From Rhinopithecus roxellana (lineage: Eukaryota; Chordata; Mammalia; Primates; Cercopithecidae): a DNA stretch of 64,000 nt. The translations under genes and the position numbers were made by a program. Where the stretch lies: positions 84,263,295 to 84,327,294 of the forward strand of contig NC_044560.1 of assembly GCF_007565055.1 (NCBI RefSeq), written 5' to 3'. Shown here one piece after another: positions 39,201-51,200 of the stretch. Every line of letters begins with the position of its first letter. Within the stretch, counting starts at the first letter, position 1. The notes beneath the pieces were generated by a model. The model was given only the letters and a program-made list of their open reading frames with translations, did not search any database and was not told the DNA's origin.

Positions 39201-42200
39201 ATGGGAATGAGGGAGGGTTTTCTCTGTGCCAGTCACTTGCGCAGGCCATCTCAGTCATTTACAGCCTGTGGGAAATATAATCACCTCTGTTTTACAGATG
39301 AGGAAATGGAGGTTTACAGAGCTTAAGTAACTTGATCATAGTCATTAAACTAATAGGTGATGAAACTGGGGTCTGAAACTAGGTTAACTCCGAAGCCCAC
39401 TGCTTTTCCCACTGTAACACTCTGCCTCCCTGATGGCTCTGACACCAACAGGCTGTGCAATCTTAGATAAATTGCTTAACCTCTCCGGATCTAGACGTGC
39501 TGTTCTGTAAATGGTGATACATACCACATAGTTGTTAGTATCAAACGGAATATTTTGTTTAAACCACAAAGAGGTTCACTGCCTTTGCTCAATGCCTAGT
39601 AGATGCTCAGTAAATGGTAGCTATTTAAAAAATACTACCTGTTATCTGAATGTGAAGTCAAAATAACTCTGTGAGTCTGGGGTGCAGGAGGACCTTGCAA
39701 TTGTGGACAGTGCTCAGGATACGGTAGAGGGGCCCTTTCCAGAGAGGAAGATGCAGGGTTTTTGTTTTACAAATTCTCCAAATTAAAAAAAAAAAAAAAA
39801 ACTTGTATGCAGGTGGGGTGATGTCTATCCTACAGACAGCTGAAATGTATGGGGAGAAGGGAGGAGGACAGGGATGGATGTGTATTAGGAAGTCACTGGC
39901 AGACAGGTGGTGGATGTCTGAAAGGTATGAACCAACAAACTCCTCTATGAGTGAAACACAGGCCACAGGACTGAGTTTTAGGAGACCTACAGCTAATGGC
40001 AGAGGGCAAGGGAAAAGGAAGGAGGGTCCCACTTACACACACAGATGGTCACACGCGCACACAGCCACTCTGGGCTTAGGTGCTTCCCAGTGCCAGCTGA
40101 GATCCTCCTCTTCCTGTTCCATTCTTGAAACTTACTCATTTTTCAAAGCACAACTCAAATTTCTGCAGCCCCCATTAGAATTTAAACTCTTGTTCATCTC
40201 TTTAATACCCATAGTGTTCAGCATAATGTTTGGCACATAATAGGTGCTAAATGAGTATCTGTTGAGCCACATAATTAAAGGGACAAATGGTTTGGGGATG
40301 ACAGTGACTCTGAGCCATACCTCTTTCATTTGTGAAATGGAATAATCACCGTTAAGATGAAGTGAGATATGTAGGTAAAGCATTTAGTACAGTACGTGGA
40401 ACATGGCTGTTCTTTAACTGGTAAGTATTATTATTAGTCCACAGCAACCGGGGAAATAGTCTAATAGAAGCCTAGGATGAAGAATTTTGGGAAAGAAGAA
40501 ACGTCCACCAAGGCCAAGTCCCTTTGTGTGTCAGTCGGCTTTCTCTCTCACACATACACGCACACAGGCTCGTATGCACAGTGAAAGATGTTAAGCAAAA
40601 TATAAAGCTTCTCCACTGACAGCCTATTGATATAGGCTGGATTTTTCTCCCAACATAAAAAGAGATTCTTAGTCATCTAAATTTGGTGCTACAGTAGATA
40701 GTTGAAATGACCTCCATGGCTGGTTCCACGATTTTAACATCAAAATCGTTGGGGATTTCTAGCGGATGACAGTCCCTCCTGTATGCTTTGGTTTTTATTG
40801 GATTTCCTAGGTAAAAGTGTGCTTGCAGTTTGGAGGCTGCTTTGGGAGGGAAACAGGGTGCCCAAGAATCCTAGAATCAGCAACATCGCATTGTCCAGCC
40901 TATCGCAGACAGAAATCACTGCCCCTGCACAAAACGCTCTCTGTGTTCAAACAAAGCAGCTGTGTGGCCTTCCAGCAGAGTTCTCGCTCCTCAGCTGAGA
41001 CCTGAGGTGGGCTGAGGATGCAGAACAAAGACCTGGCATCTGAAGGCCCAACTGGGTGAAAGGGCCCCAGCTTTTCAACAACCTGACAGTTCCCTTTTAT
41101 CACAGCGTGTCCCTCCCGGTCAGCAACTTTCTCCTCACCTTTGGGCCTGAGTGTGCACCCAAAGCCCGGAGTTTATCCACTAGAATGAGAACTCCAAAAA
41201 CCAAGTCTCCTATCTGGGGCTGTGGCCCACTTCCTTAGGATTCGGCTTCCCTGGAGGCCAGGCCCAAGGGACCCCTGCTGCCTGCCCCTCTTCTGCCCTC
41301 CGTTTCTCAGTCCTGTCAGTGAGAAGGGCAAGCCAGGCCCTTCTCCTTCCCCTCCAAAGCCCAACCTCTTAGGCTCTGTTCTCCGCCCCTTACTCCCCTC
41401 CCCCACCTGCTCCCCCACCCCTTTTCTCGGCATAAGGGACCTTTTCTATTTGCAGAGCCTAAAGAAGCTGGTTGCCAAGGTGACAGGAGCAGGAACAGCA
41501 GGGAGCTTGCCATGGGGGAGGGGCTTTGCCCCCAAACAGCTGTCAGTGGGAGCAGTCCCAGCTGGGACTGGAGGGTCTGCCTGCTCTGGGAGGAAACAGC
41601 CCCCAGGAGAACACATTCCTCTCTGCCATACCCCCCCAACTACCCCACTGCAAGTCTCCACTGGTTACTTTCCCTGGGGGCAGCCAGCCAGCCAGCTCAA
41701 AAAATGCTCCAATAACAAACAAAAAATGTGTGCACGCTCGCTTGCTTTCTCTCTCCCAGACACACACACACACACATACACACATACACACATGCATACT
41801 CAAGCACGCTCTTCTCTCCTGCTCTCAGATCCCTTGGTTCATTGACAGTGGGTTGGCTGGGCAGGAGGCCAGAAGTCACCTCTGCCCAGGGAACTGTGTA
41901 GCCCAAGACAGGTGCTGCTCCTGGCTGCCCTGCACTAGGTCCTAAGAATGATTTCAGTCCTTTTTGTTCAGGAGCCCTGAGAGGATCTTCCCCTACTAAA
42001 CCTCCCCAGCTGCCTTCCATCTGGGAGGTGGGAGTCAGGGAGCTCAATATCCGGGCTTACAGAGAGGAAGGGGTGGGAGAGAGGAAGAATGAACGGGATA
42101 GTGGGAGGCAGAACAATGCAGGCCCACTGCTTTGTGTCTCTGGGGAGAGGTTCTTTGTGGGACTGCAGTTCACAGCTGCTCCAGAGAAAGTTCTGTGAAG

Positions 42201-45200
42201 CCACTGGTCTCTGCACTGCATTCTAGCCAGGCACTGTTAGGCTTAGGCCCTTGGGCCTCAAGCCTGTCACCTGTTGGTGTTTACCTTTACATGGGGTCTC
42301 CACCAGACTCTGCAAACCCTGAATAGGCTTAGACCTCCCCAGACTCTTTCAGCTTTGGGTCAGAAACAGGAAAGGCTGAGGAGGCCCCAGATTACTGTAA
42401 GAACTGAGAGGGACAATCTGGCTTGAGATGAAGAATAGTGTTTGACTCAGCCCCCAGTCCTGCCACTTACTACTTAGGTGACTTTGAGTACGTGACAGAT
42501 GTAGTAAGCTCCTGGAGAACCTCTCTGAGCTTGTTTGCTCATCTGTAAAATGGATAAGGACACCTACTGGACAGGGATCTTTACAGGGTTTAAAGAAGCG
42601 TGATGCATACAACTCAGGGCACGTTATCTAGCACATGGTGGACGTCCTGTGAATGCTGGTCCCGTTTCTGTCCAGTTTTCTTGAGAACTGAGTTGCCTAG
42701 CAGCCTTAGGAGGAACCCAAGAACTAGTCTTTCTTTTCAACAGTGTTAGAACTTGGGGTGCTGGCTTAGATTTAGAAAGAGGTTACATGTCGGCCTGGGC
42801 CGGAAGGGGGTTCTCAGGAAGGCTTGAGATGCAGATAGTCCTACGGGGCATATGCAGATTGAACGAGAAACTAGAAGTGCTCATTTGGGGTCTCAGCTCT
42901 AGTCCAAGCTGCTTTCAACGCATTGAAAGAGCCCCCAGTCTACCCTTCTGAGCCTGACTTTCTTTTTCCATAAAAGGAAGAGGCTGGGCCACTTTCTGGA
43001 GAAAGCCATGCCAGACAGTGAGAAACATCTGAAGCCACAGGGCCGTGAGGCCTCCGTGGGGAGGCGCCTTTCTTGGCTCAGCGGTGACCGCTGGAATGCA
43101 GCGACTGACCCTTTGCCCCTGGGTAATTTCTGAAGCCTCGAGAAGGTGAATGAGGGATTTTGACCCCGTTTCCTCCTAACTCAGTGCCATGTGCACTGCT
43201 TTGCTTTTCTCTGCCTGGGAACCTTCCCCACTCTGTCGGGTCACGTGCTCATGCCGCAAGGCTCATATGCTGTGTCCTCTGAGGGACGGCGTCTCTGACC
43301 CATTCTGCTTGGCAGGCAGCTGACCATCTGTGCCCACACTGTGCCTGGTACTTAGTCCTAAAATAGAATTTATGAAGTGGAATGGATTTGCTTCTATATC
43401 TGGCTCACTTCTTTTGACTGCACACTCCTTTAGGGAAAAAAAATCCTATCCTATTTTGCCAAAGATGTATTGAGATATATTCTTGATGTATTTTCTCAAG
43501 AAAAAGACCCGCAGGTTAGATTGGATGGTAAAATGGTTTGAGAGAGGACTGCAGTTAGTGGTTGTCTCAGGGATGCGATCAGCGTGACTCTCTCTTTAAT
43601 GCAAAGCCGTGTGCTCTGCCATTCTATTTATTTCTATGGTAAAACAGCGTGGTCTTGTTGCCTAGACCTATAGGCCTGGCTTCTTGGGCTCTTGGCAGAT
43701 TTTCCCATGAAAGATTGCCTACAATGGGCAGCATGGGGATAGTTTTAGGAGGCAGGGAAAGGGGTCTAGCAGGGCATGTGGATTCATTGGACCTGCCTCA
43801 CAAGCAAGCTCCTAGATTTATTCTCAAGTGTCACCCTCACTGGCAAGCCTTTCCTAGCTCCTCTCCTCAAGGCCAGATAGCTCCTCTGTTCTGACAGCGT
43901 TCAGAGCTTAGATCTATTATGGCATATGCACTGCACTTATCTGTCTCCCCAGCTAGACTGTGGAGGGCAGGACCTGAGTCTCATTTATCTCTGCACACCT
44001 AGAATTGGCAACATGACTGGCAAATACGAATCAACAAATGCTTGCTGAATGATGAGAAAAACTTTCTACACTCCCATCTCCCTGTCTGGTTCTCACATGC
44101 TTCTGGCTAGCCCCTGGCCTTTTTGCTGAGTCTTGGAGAATTTCAAAATAGTTCAACTGCCCGCCTCCAGCCACTCCAGGTTGTGCCTACAGCTCAGAGC
44201 TGTGGCTGTGTACCCTGATTCATCGCTGTGCCCACTGTGCAGAAGGACTCCTTTATTCCAACTGACATGGCTGCCCTGCATAAAGTTAGACCAGAAGCAT
44301 GGCACAGAGCCAGGAGCTGATGGACTCTTCGAGACAGGGAGGGAGAAGAGAAAGACCCATGGCTGGTATCTTTGCAAATCCATGGGAAAAAGGAAAGTCT
44401 GAAAGTCTCCTTCTGACTCGTGGCCCTGAGTTTTCTGGGAAAGGATTCCTGCTTCCTGAAGACCTTACCTGGTGCAATGAGGGGGTGGGCAGCCACAGCA
44501 GGAACCGTCCGGCTGAGCCCAGCCCGGCCCTCCATGCTCCCTGGCACACTGCTGTTGCCATCTCCTTTCTTGAGTGGCTCCATCACACTGTCAGCTATGC
44601 CAGGCTTGGCACCTGCGGGGGAAGCCTGAGCAGTATTTCTGCTCTGTGCTGGGGTAGGCAGAGGTTGGCTACTGCCTGGCGTAGGTTTCAGGGCCAAGCT
44701 GGGCAGGACAGGCTGAGTGGGGGTGGGGCCCGAGGCTGCTGCTGCTGGCGTCTGCTGTGTTCGGAGGGTCAAGTTCTGTACCTGGAAAAGAGGGGTCTGT
44801 GGGAGTCCAGAGAATGTGGTAGGAGCAATGCCAGTACACAACTAAGAGGGAGAGAGGGATGGATCCAGGAATGGCTGAATAGAACAGGAGGTTGTCAAAT
44901 CAGAGAAAGAGAGAATGTGTTAGTGGCTGGAAGAGGAACCAGAAGCACGTGGAGTTGCTAGAGAGGGCCAGAGAGTTCGCTGTGACTGCATCCAGCAGCA
45001 GAAGAGGCTGAGTTCTGAGAAGGGCCTGCTGCCCAGCTGGGCAGGCAGGGGTGGGGAGGCCGGGCTCTGTCCCTTCTGTTGACCTCCCTCCTCCCCTACA
45101 CTTTCAGGACTGGATGTACACCACCCAGAAATAATTCCCAGCGTCGGGGAGCATGGGGCTTCCCACACTGCAAAAGGCCAGGGCAAAAGTGGAAGTTAAC

Positions 45201-48200
45201 TGACCAGCAAGGTCACCAGGCAAATATCTTGTCTCAGAATAAGGTTGCCACCGGCCCTTCCAAGACGGCCAGCACGCTTACTCAGCCTGGTCCCTGGCGC
45301 CCTCTGCTGGACACATGGAGGCTGTGCCAGACTGAAAATCTTGCTAACAGCCCTCTCCCATCGCCCTCCCCATTCTGTAGAGATGGGGAGAGGCGAGTGG
45401 TAGGGGTTCCTTCCCCCGCTGCCCACAGAATCTTCCCAGCCACAGTAGTATCTGTGTACTCCTAGCAGAGCAGGACATGTCTCTGCTCCCTCTTCCATGC
45501 CATTTTTCTCGAGTCCTGGCAGCGGTACCATGTGTAACCAGAGTGGGACTTTCCACTTATGGAGCAGCAGCAGCCAGACCAGCAATCCTGGGGCAGGTGT
45601 AAAGCATGGAGGGTAGCACAGCCCAGCCCTCCCTGGCAATCATGCTGGCCTCAGCAGGCTGCCCTCTGGCTCCTGACCTGTGTTTGAGGGAACAAAACAG
45701 AGCCAGGAGGGGCCGAGGCCTTTTGGAGGAGGGTAGACGCGCAGGCCTGGGGGCACTGGGGTGTCCTGTCTCCCGCCTGCTTTCCTAGCTGATCCCAGCC
45801 TCTCCTTGTGCCCCTCCCCAGTATCAGTGCCCCTCTACCGGGGTGCCCACCCCCCTGCCCTCCCACAAGCATGGAGTCCTCACCTGGGCGGGGGTGGGGG
45901 GCCGGGCGGGGGAGCCAGTGCCGAGCTCAGGCTGCACAGTAGCGACGGTGGCCGTGGGCGTGAAGATGAGCTGAGGGGACAAAGGAACAGTGCCGCCTAG
46001 GCTCCTAGCTACCTGCACCAGGTTACCTGGCTGGGCCTGGAATCACAGGAAACGAGGCGCCTTTTACCTGCCCGATGTGGACTCAGCCACAGGACACAAC
46101 TGTTTAGCCCAGGAGCGGCTATGAGGAAGGGCAGGACCGTAGAAGCAGAAAGACAAGGAAGGGGGAGTCCAGGGGGAGCGCCTGCCTTTCTCCAGAGGCT
46201 CGTTGTGTCCTGACCCAGGCTTGGTGCAGGGGTGGGTGGGGAGAGCCGCTCTGGGGCTACACCAAAGCCTAGTTCCCTTCAGAACCCTCTGTGAGGGGCT
46301 TATCCCAGGGGAGACCGATATCCCCAGGATACACTGAAGCCACTGCCTCCTCAGCATCCTGGGAAGCGAGATGGATGCCCTAGGACCACCTTGCAGGTCT
46401 AACCCACTGCTGAACCCAGGCCTGAGCCACGATGAGACTGCCCTCCAGGGGATCAAGTTCGATGTATCCTTTTGGTCATTTTCTAGTCAAAGTTAGGTTC
46501 AGAGGGGCCTGGAGACAACAACAGCAGAGGAAGCGGACTGCCTGGAGCCGTCCTCGTGTCTGAATCCCATCCTGTGGGGTGCAGGATCTACGGTGTTCTC
46601 TGCATGACACCTCGACCTCCGTGGGAGTCTAGCTCTGCGTCAGTGTGGATGTGCTGGTGCCTTGACAGGGTGCTGTCCCTAGAACTCTGCGATAGCGCAG
46701 CTGTGCTTGTTCCTCTGTGGGTGTATGCCCTGCTCTGGGGAGGGAGGCAGACAGGCAGGCGTCACAACCCCAGTGGAGTAGAACACAGGGACAAGAAACC
46801 TGCAGACACAGTCAGCTTTGGGCAGCAGCATCACAGTGTGTCTGTCCAGTTCCCTAGGAGATGGAAGTCTATTTCATGCCTTGTGCCTAAGAGGCTGTTC
46901 CCTGGGGATGGAGATGGGCTTCAAATGATGAACTCGGAGCCAAGAGCAAATGTGTGGGACCACGACCAGACAAGCTCCAAAGGTTACATCCTGGCCATAA
47001 GAGCAAAGAGAGGGGTGGGACTGTGTTACCTTCGGGATAGTGTGTCAAGGGCCCGAAGGAGCAGACTTCAGAATGGGAGGTATGAGACACGACCCACGGT
47101 GACTGAGCCCTAGCTGAGGCTGCATGCTATTGCCACCCAGGGAGTATGCTGCCATTTTCCCAGGGCATTCTCCTAAATCTTAGGGACTTGGTAGGCTCTT
47201 AAGGACTTTTGCACCCCTCAGGGACAGGTACAAAGGAAAGAACTGGTGCTATCCTGAGGACATCCTGCCCAAACAAGCTCACCTGGCCTCTGATTAGAAT
47301 GGGGCCCAGCTGGGAGGGCAATGGAGGCACGCTGAAGCTGGAAAACATCTTGGGCCCTTGACTTAGAGGTGGCCAGTCCTTGTAAGGATGGTGGGAAGGG
47401 GAAGACCCCATTTCTGTCAAGCACATGGATGTCTGGGTGTCCAGGACCACCTGGCATGAACCACTCTGCCCATCCTGATTAATTTTGAGGAGTTTCTGAT
47501 AAGGGGACACTTCTGTTTCACTCTAGGAGGTGAAGGAAAGGTGGCATTGCAGGTAACTTTCTCTGTTTCAGCCTGGAGCCCCACCCTTCGTGACTCCTCG
47601 AGGCTGTACCAAAGCTTCCACTCAGCCTTCCAGGCCCCCTTCTTTATCCCACCCCTTATCTCCTTCCCCTGCCCCTAGTGCTTCCTCCCCACCCTTCTCC
47701 AGCTCCCAGCTCCCAGCTTCTCTGCCTCTGTCCTGGTGCCCCTGAGCCATGGCCCTAGCCATGGGTACTCACCATCTGTGCCCTCAGATACATCTGTGCT
47801 TGGCTCGCAGTCAGGGCTGGGGAAGACGTGTTGCCCAAGAGCACAGCCTGCTGAGCGATGCCTGAGGCTGCTGCAGAGTTCACGCTCTGGGCCCGGTTGA
47901 GGAGCTGGGCTGCTGCTGGGGAGGCTGCCAGGTTGATCTAATGTGCGGTAGGAGACAGGAGGTTCTGTTGGTGAACTGTGTCCCCCTCATCCATTTCTTT
48001 CTCCCCCCTCTTCTGCCCCTTGGTTTATTCAGCCTCCTTCAGGACCATCTGTGGTCCTTGGCCTTGGAGCATCCCCCAGTCCTGCCCCACCTCTGACCTT
48101 GGTGCAGAGCTGCAGGGGGATCCGATGTTGGGAGAACTGAGCTATCCACAGAGAGCCCTGACATTGGGAGGATGACAGGAAGTTACTAACCTAAAGGTCA

Positions 48201-51200
48201 GTAAGAGACATGTCCTTTTCTTTTTCTTCCCGGCAGGAGCAATAGATTCCAGCCGTGATGTTACATAGCCACAGATTCACCATAATTGGGTCTGGGAACT
48301 TGGGCATTTTGGTCCTGGGGCTGTGGACTCTGCTGCTGCTCTCCCATTCTACTCACCGAAGATGACTGGGCCGGGGCCTGTGCAGACACATTGCTGCCTG
48401 AAGTGCTTCCTTGTCTGTTGGCTACCAGGCTTGCCTAGGAAAGAACAAACTCCTCTTAGAGTCCTAGACCTCCCCCAGTCACTCCTGGGCTCTCATCATC
48501 CACAGGAGGTACTGCAGGATGGTGTTAAGGAGAACAGCCTCTGGAGGTCAGCCCCCAACCTGCCTCTGTGTAGCCCACAGCAAGTATCCCGCCTCCTCTG
48601 TGAATAGGTGAGGATGGTAACAGTACCTGCCTGATAGGATTGCTGAGAGGACTGAATAAGGCAAGGCACCGCCACTGAGCACTCCAACTATTAGGCCACG
48701 GCCTTCGATGTGTGGAGCCCTCCGCTCCACCACCATCACGCCCGGCCACCGCCATCACGCCCGGCCACCGCCACACCCCCGGCCACCGCCATCACGCCCG
48801 GCCACCATCATCACACCCAGCCACCACCCCCACACAGAGAATTTGCAGACATGAGCGATAGTGTCCAAGCTGCCCTTCTCCCTGTGGCCAGCTTCTCATC
48901 CTTCAAGTGTCAGCTCCAGTGTTATTCCAGCAGATAGGCCTTTCCTGACCATGCAATGCAAGGCCGTCCACTTTGCCCTTCGGTCAGAGCAATCTGTTCT
49001 TCTCTTTCATGGTGCTTATTATAACTTAGAGATTTAAATATTTTGTTTCCTTGGCTATTTTGGTTCCTGTTTACTTGCTGTCTCCCATTAGAAGTGCCAA
49101 GAAGACAGGGTGCTCAGTATACCCAGTGCCTGATATAAACTTTGCACGCAGAAGGTACATCAAATGTTTTTCTAAATGGATAATAAATGTGTTCTTAGCT
49201 AAGGAGGAGAGACAGCAACAACGGGCAGACAAGATAAATAGGCAGTGCCCTTCGTTCATGAATGCTTCCCTGGAACCCACAGTCCTTTCCCTAGACCTGC
49301 GGTAAGGTGGTTAGGAGAGGGGATCCCTGGCACTTCTTCCCTGGGCTAGCATTCCGCCACTCCACTCACTAGCTGCATGACCCAGGGCCCTGTCCTTCAC
49401 CTGCTAAAAGGAGATAATGACAGTAGTACCCGCATCACAAGGACTTCTTTAGGTGGTAGTAAGAGAAGGATGTGAAGCATGGGTGCGGTGCCTGCTTCCT
49501 CTCCCTTTCGCTTCCACAACCAGGACACCTGGCACCAGCCTTGAGGTCCTTCCCAAATCTCACCTGCTGCACGGCCGCCAGGCTCTGGAGCTGGGCGCTG
49601 CTGAGGTGCTGCTGCTGGAGCGCTGCAGTCTGCAGCATGAGGTGCTGCTGTTGGGCAGCATACATCTGCTGCAGGTACTGAGCGGCCGTGCTGGGCTGTC
49701 TGTGTAGGGCCTGCTGGATCACCTGAGAAGAGGGAGGAGGGAGAAGAGCCAGGCTGGCAGCTGCCACACAGAATACCCCTTTGGCAGTAATGCCTTGCCT
49801 ACCCCAGGCCTCTGTAACTGCTCAGGAGACGCCAAGATCTGTGACCACCACCATAGCCAGTTGTGGCCACTCTCTAGAACAATGGAAGGACAGCTGTTCA
49901 CAGAGCTTCTTCATCAAGTCTAACCCTATCTATCTTGCCTGTCTCTGCAGCTCCTCCCCAGCACGGCCTGCTCCTGCATCATCCAACTTGGTGAGGAGAA
50001 TCAGAGCACACACCATTGCTTTAACCAACTCTTGGGCAGTGAGGGAGGCTCAGGGAGATAGAAGGGTCTCTACCAGGCTTGTCAGGCACTCCTCTCCCTC
50101 TGTCACTCTGCAGCCTCAGATGAGGGTGAAGCTCAATAAGGCAAGGAAAAGAATGGGGGTGGAGGGAAGAGCAAAGTCAGCAGGGGGCCTACTCCAGCTT
50201 CAGCAACAGCCAGCCACAGGAAAACTTAGATGGAGGCAATGCCTTCTCCTTGAGGCTGGGGCTATAAGGCAGACTTGGGGCTGCTCCCCAGGCCCACAGC
50301 TTCTCAGAGTCCCATCAATCCCTTAGAGGAAGGTTGCCTGGGTCTTGCAGAGCAGACCAGTGTTACAGGGACAGCACACTCCCCTTTTATTCTTTTTTTA
50401 TTTTTATTTTTTGAGATGGAGTTTTGCTCTTGTTGCCCAGGCTGGAGTGCAGTGGTGCAATCTTAGCTCACTGCAACCTCTACCTCCCAGGTTCAAGTGA
50501 TTCTCCTGCCTCAGCCTCCCAAGGAGCTGGAATTACAGGTGCCTGCCACCACGCCTGGCTAATTTTTTTGTATTTTTAGTAGAGACAGGGTTTTACCATG
50601 TTGGTCAGGCTGGTCTTGAACTCCTGATCTCAGGTGATCTGCCCGCCTCAGCCTCCCAAAGTGCTGGGATTACAGGCATGAGCCACTGTGCCCGGCCCCC
50701 TTTTATTCTTTCCCTCCCTCTCTCTTTCTCTCCATCATTCCCTCTTTTTAGCTTCTGTCTCCCATTCCCTGACTGTACTGCTTATTCCTTCTTTCCTGAT
50801 GGGATTGGCCAATCTCCTGGAAAGGACAAAAGGCTGTCCTTTGATCCTCCCCATCCCCAGGAACAAAGAACAGCGAGTGCCTTTCCCCAGCCCTAAGATC
50901 CTCTGACTTCTTCCCATGAGTCCCAGAGACATTTCTCCTCCCTTCTCCCACTGGTCACCCTCCTGTCATCTCTTCCCAGTTGATGCCTTGCAGTGGCCTT
51001 GACCAGGCTTCTCCCTATTTTCTACCCTTACCTCTGCTGAATCCCTCGCCACAGGTAGCTCCTGACCGTGGGCCCCATCTTGGCGAGCAAGCCTTGCCAG
51101 GATGGGGCCCAGGGTCAGGTCAGGCTTTCCCCAGGTTGGTGTGACTTCTAGGGCTGACAGCTCTAGGACAAAACAGCCTCTGGCTCAGATTTGGGGTTCT

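Larger units (their letters stand above)
33077..44468 (-). other. PHC2: 11.4-kb PHC2 intron
   Basis: Contains two Alus (36188, 38705), several MIR and L2 fossils, a (CA)n tract at 41759 and a 200-bp direct duplication (37875 and 39435). Unique stretches: 34100-36030, 36640-37820, 40440-41750 and 42660-43830. Confidence 0.8.
48435..49563 (-). other. PHC2: PHC2 intron with minisatellite and L2
   Basis: 1.1 kb holding the 19-bp repeat at 48727-48835 and an L2-like fragment near 48880-49180. Confidence 0.75.

Noticed and set aside
41222..41845. 207-residue plus-strand open frame in the 11-kb intron
   Set aside because: Low-complexity Pro/Ser composition running into a (CA)n tract; no family resemblance.
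44299..44961. 220-residue plus-strand open frame
   Set aside because: It is the antisense shadow of PHC2 exon 44469-44781.
48727..48835. CRISPR-like array
   Set aside because: Tandem 19-bp units without spacers in a vertebrate intron; a minisatellite.
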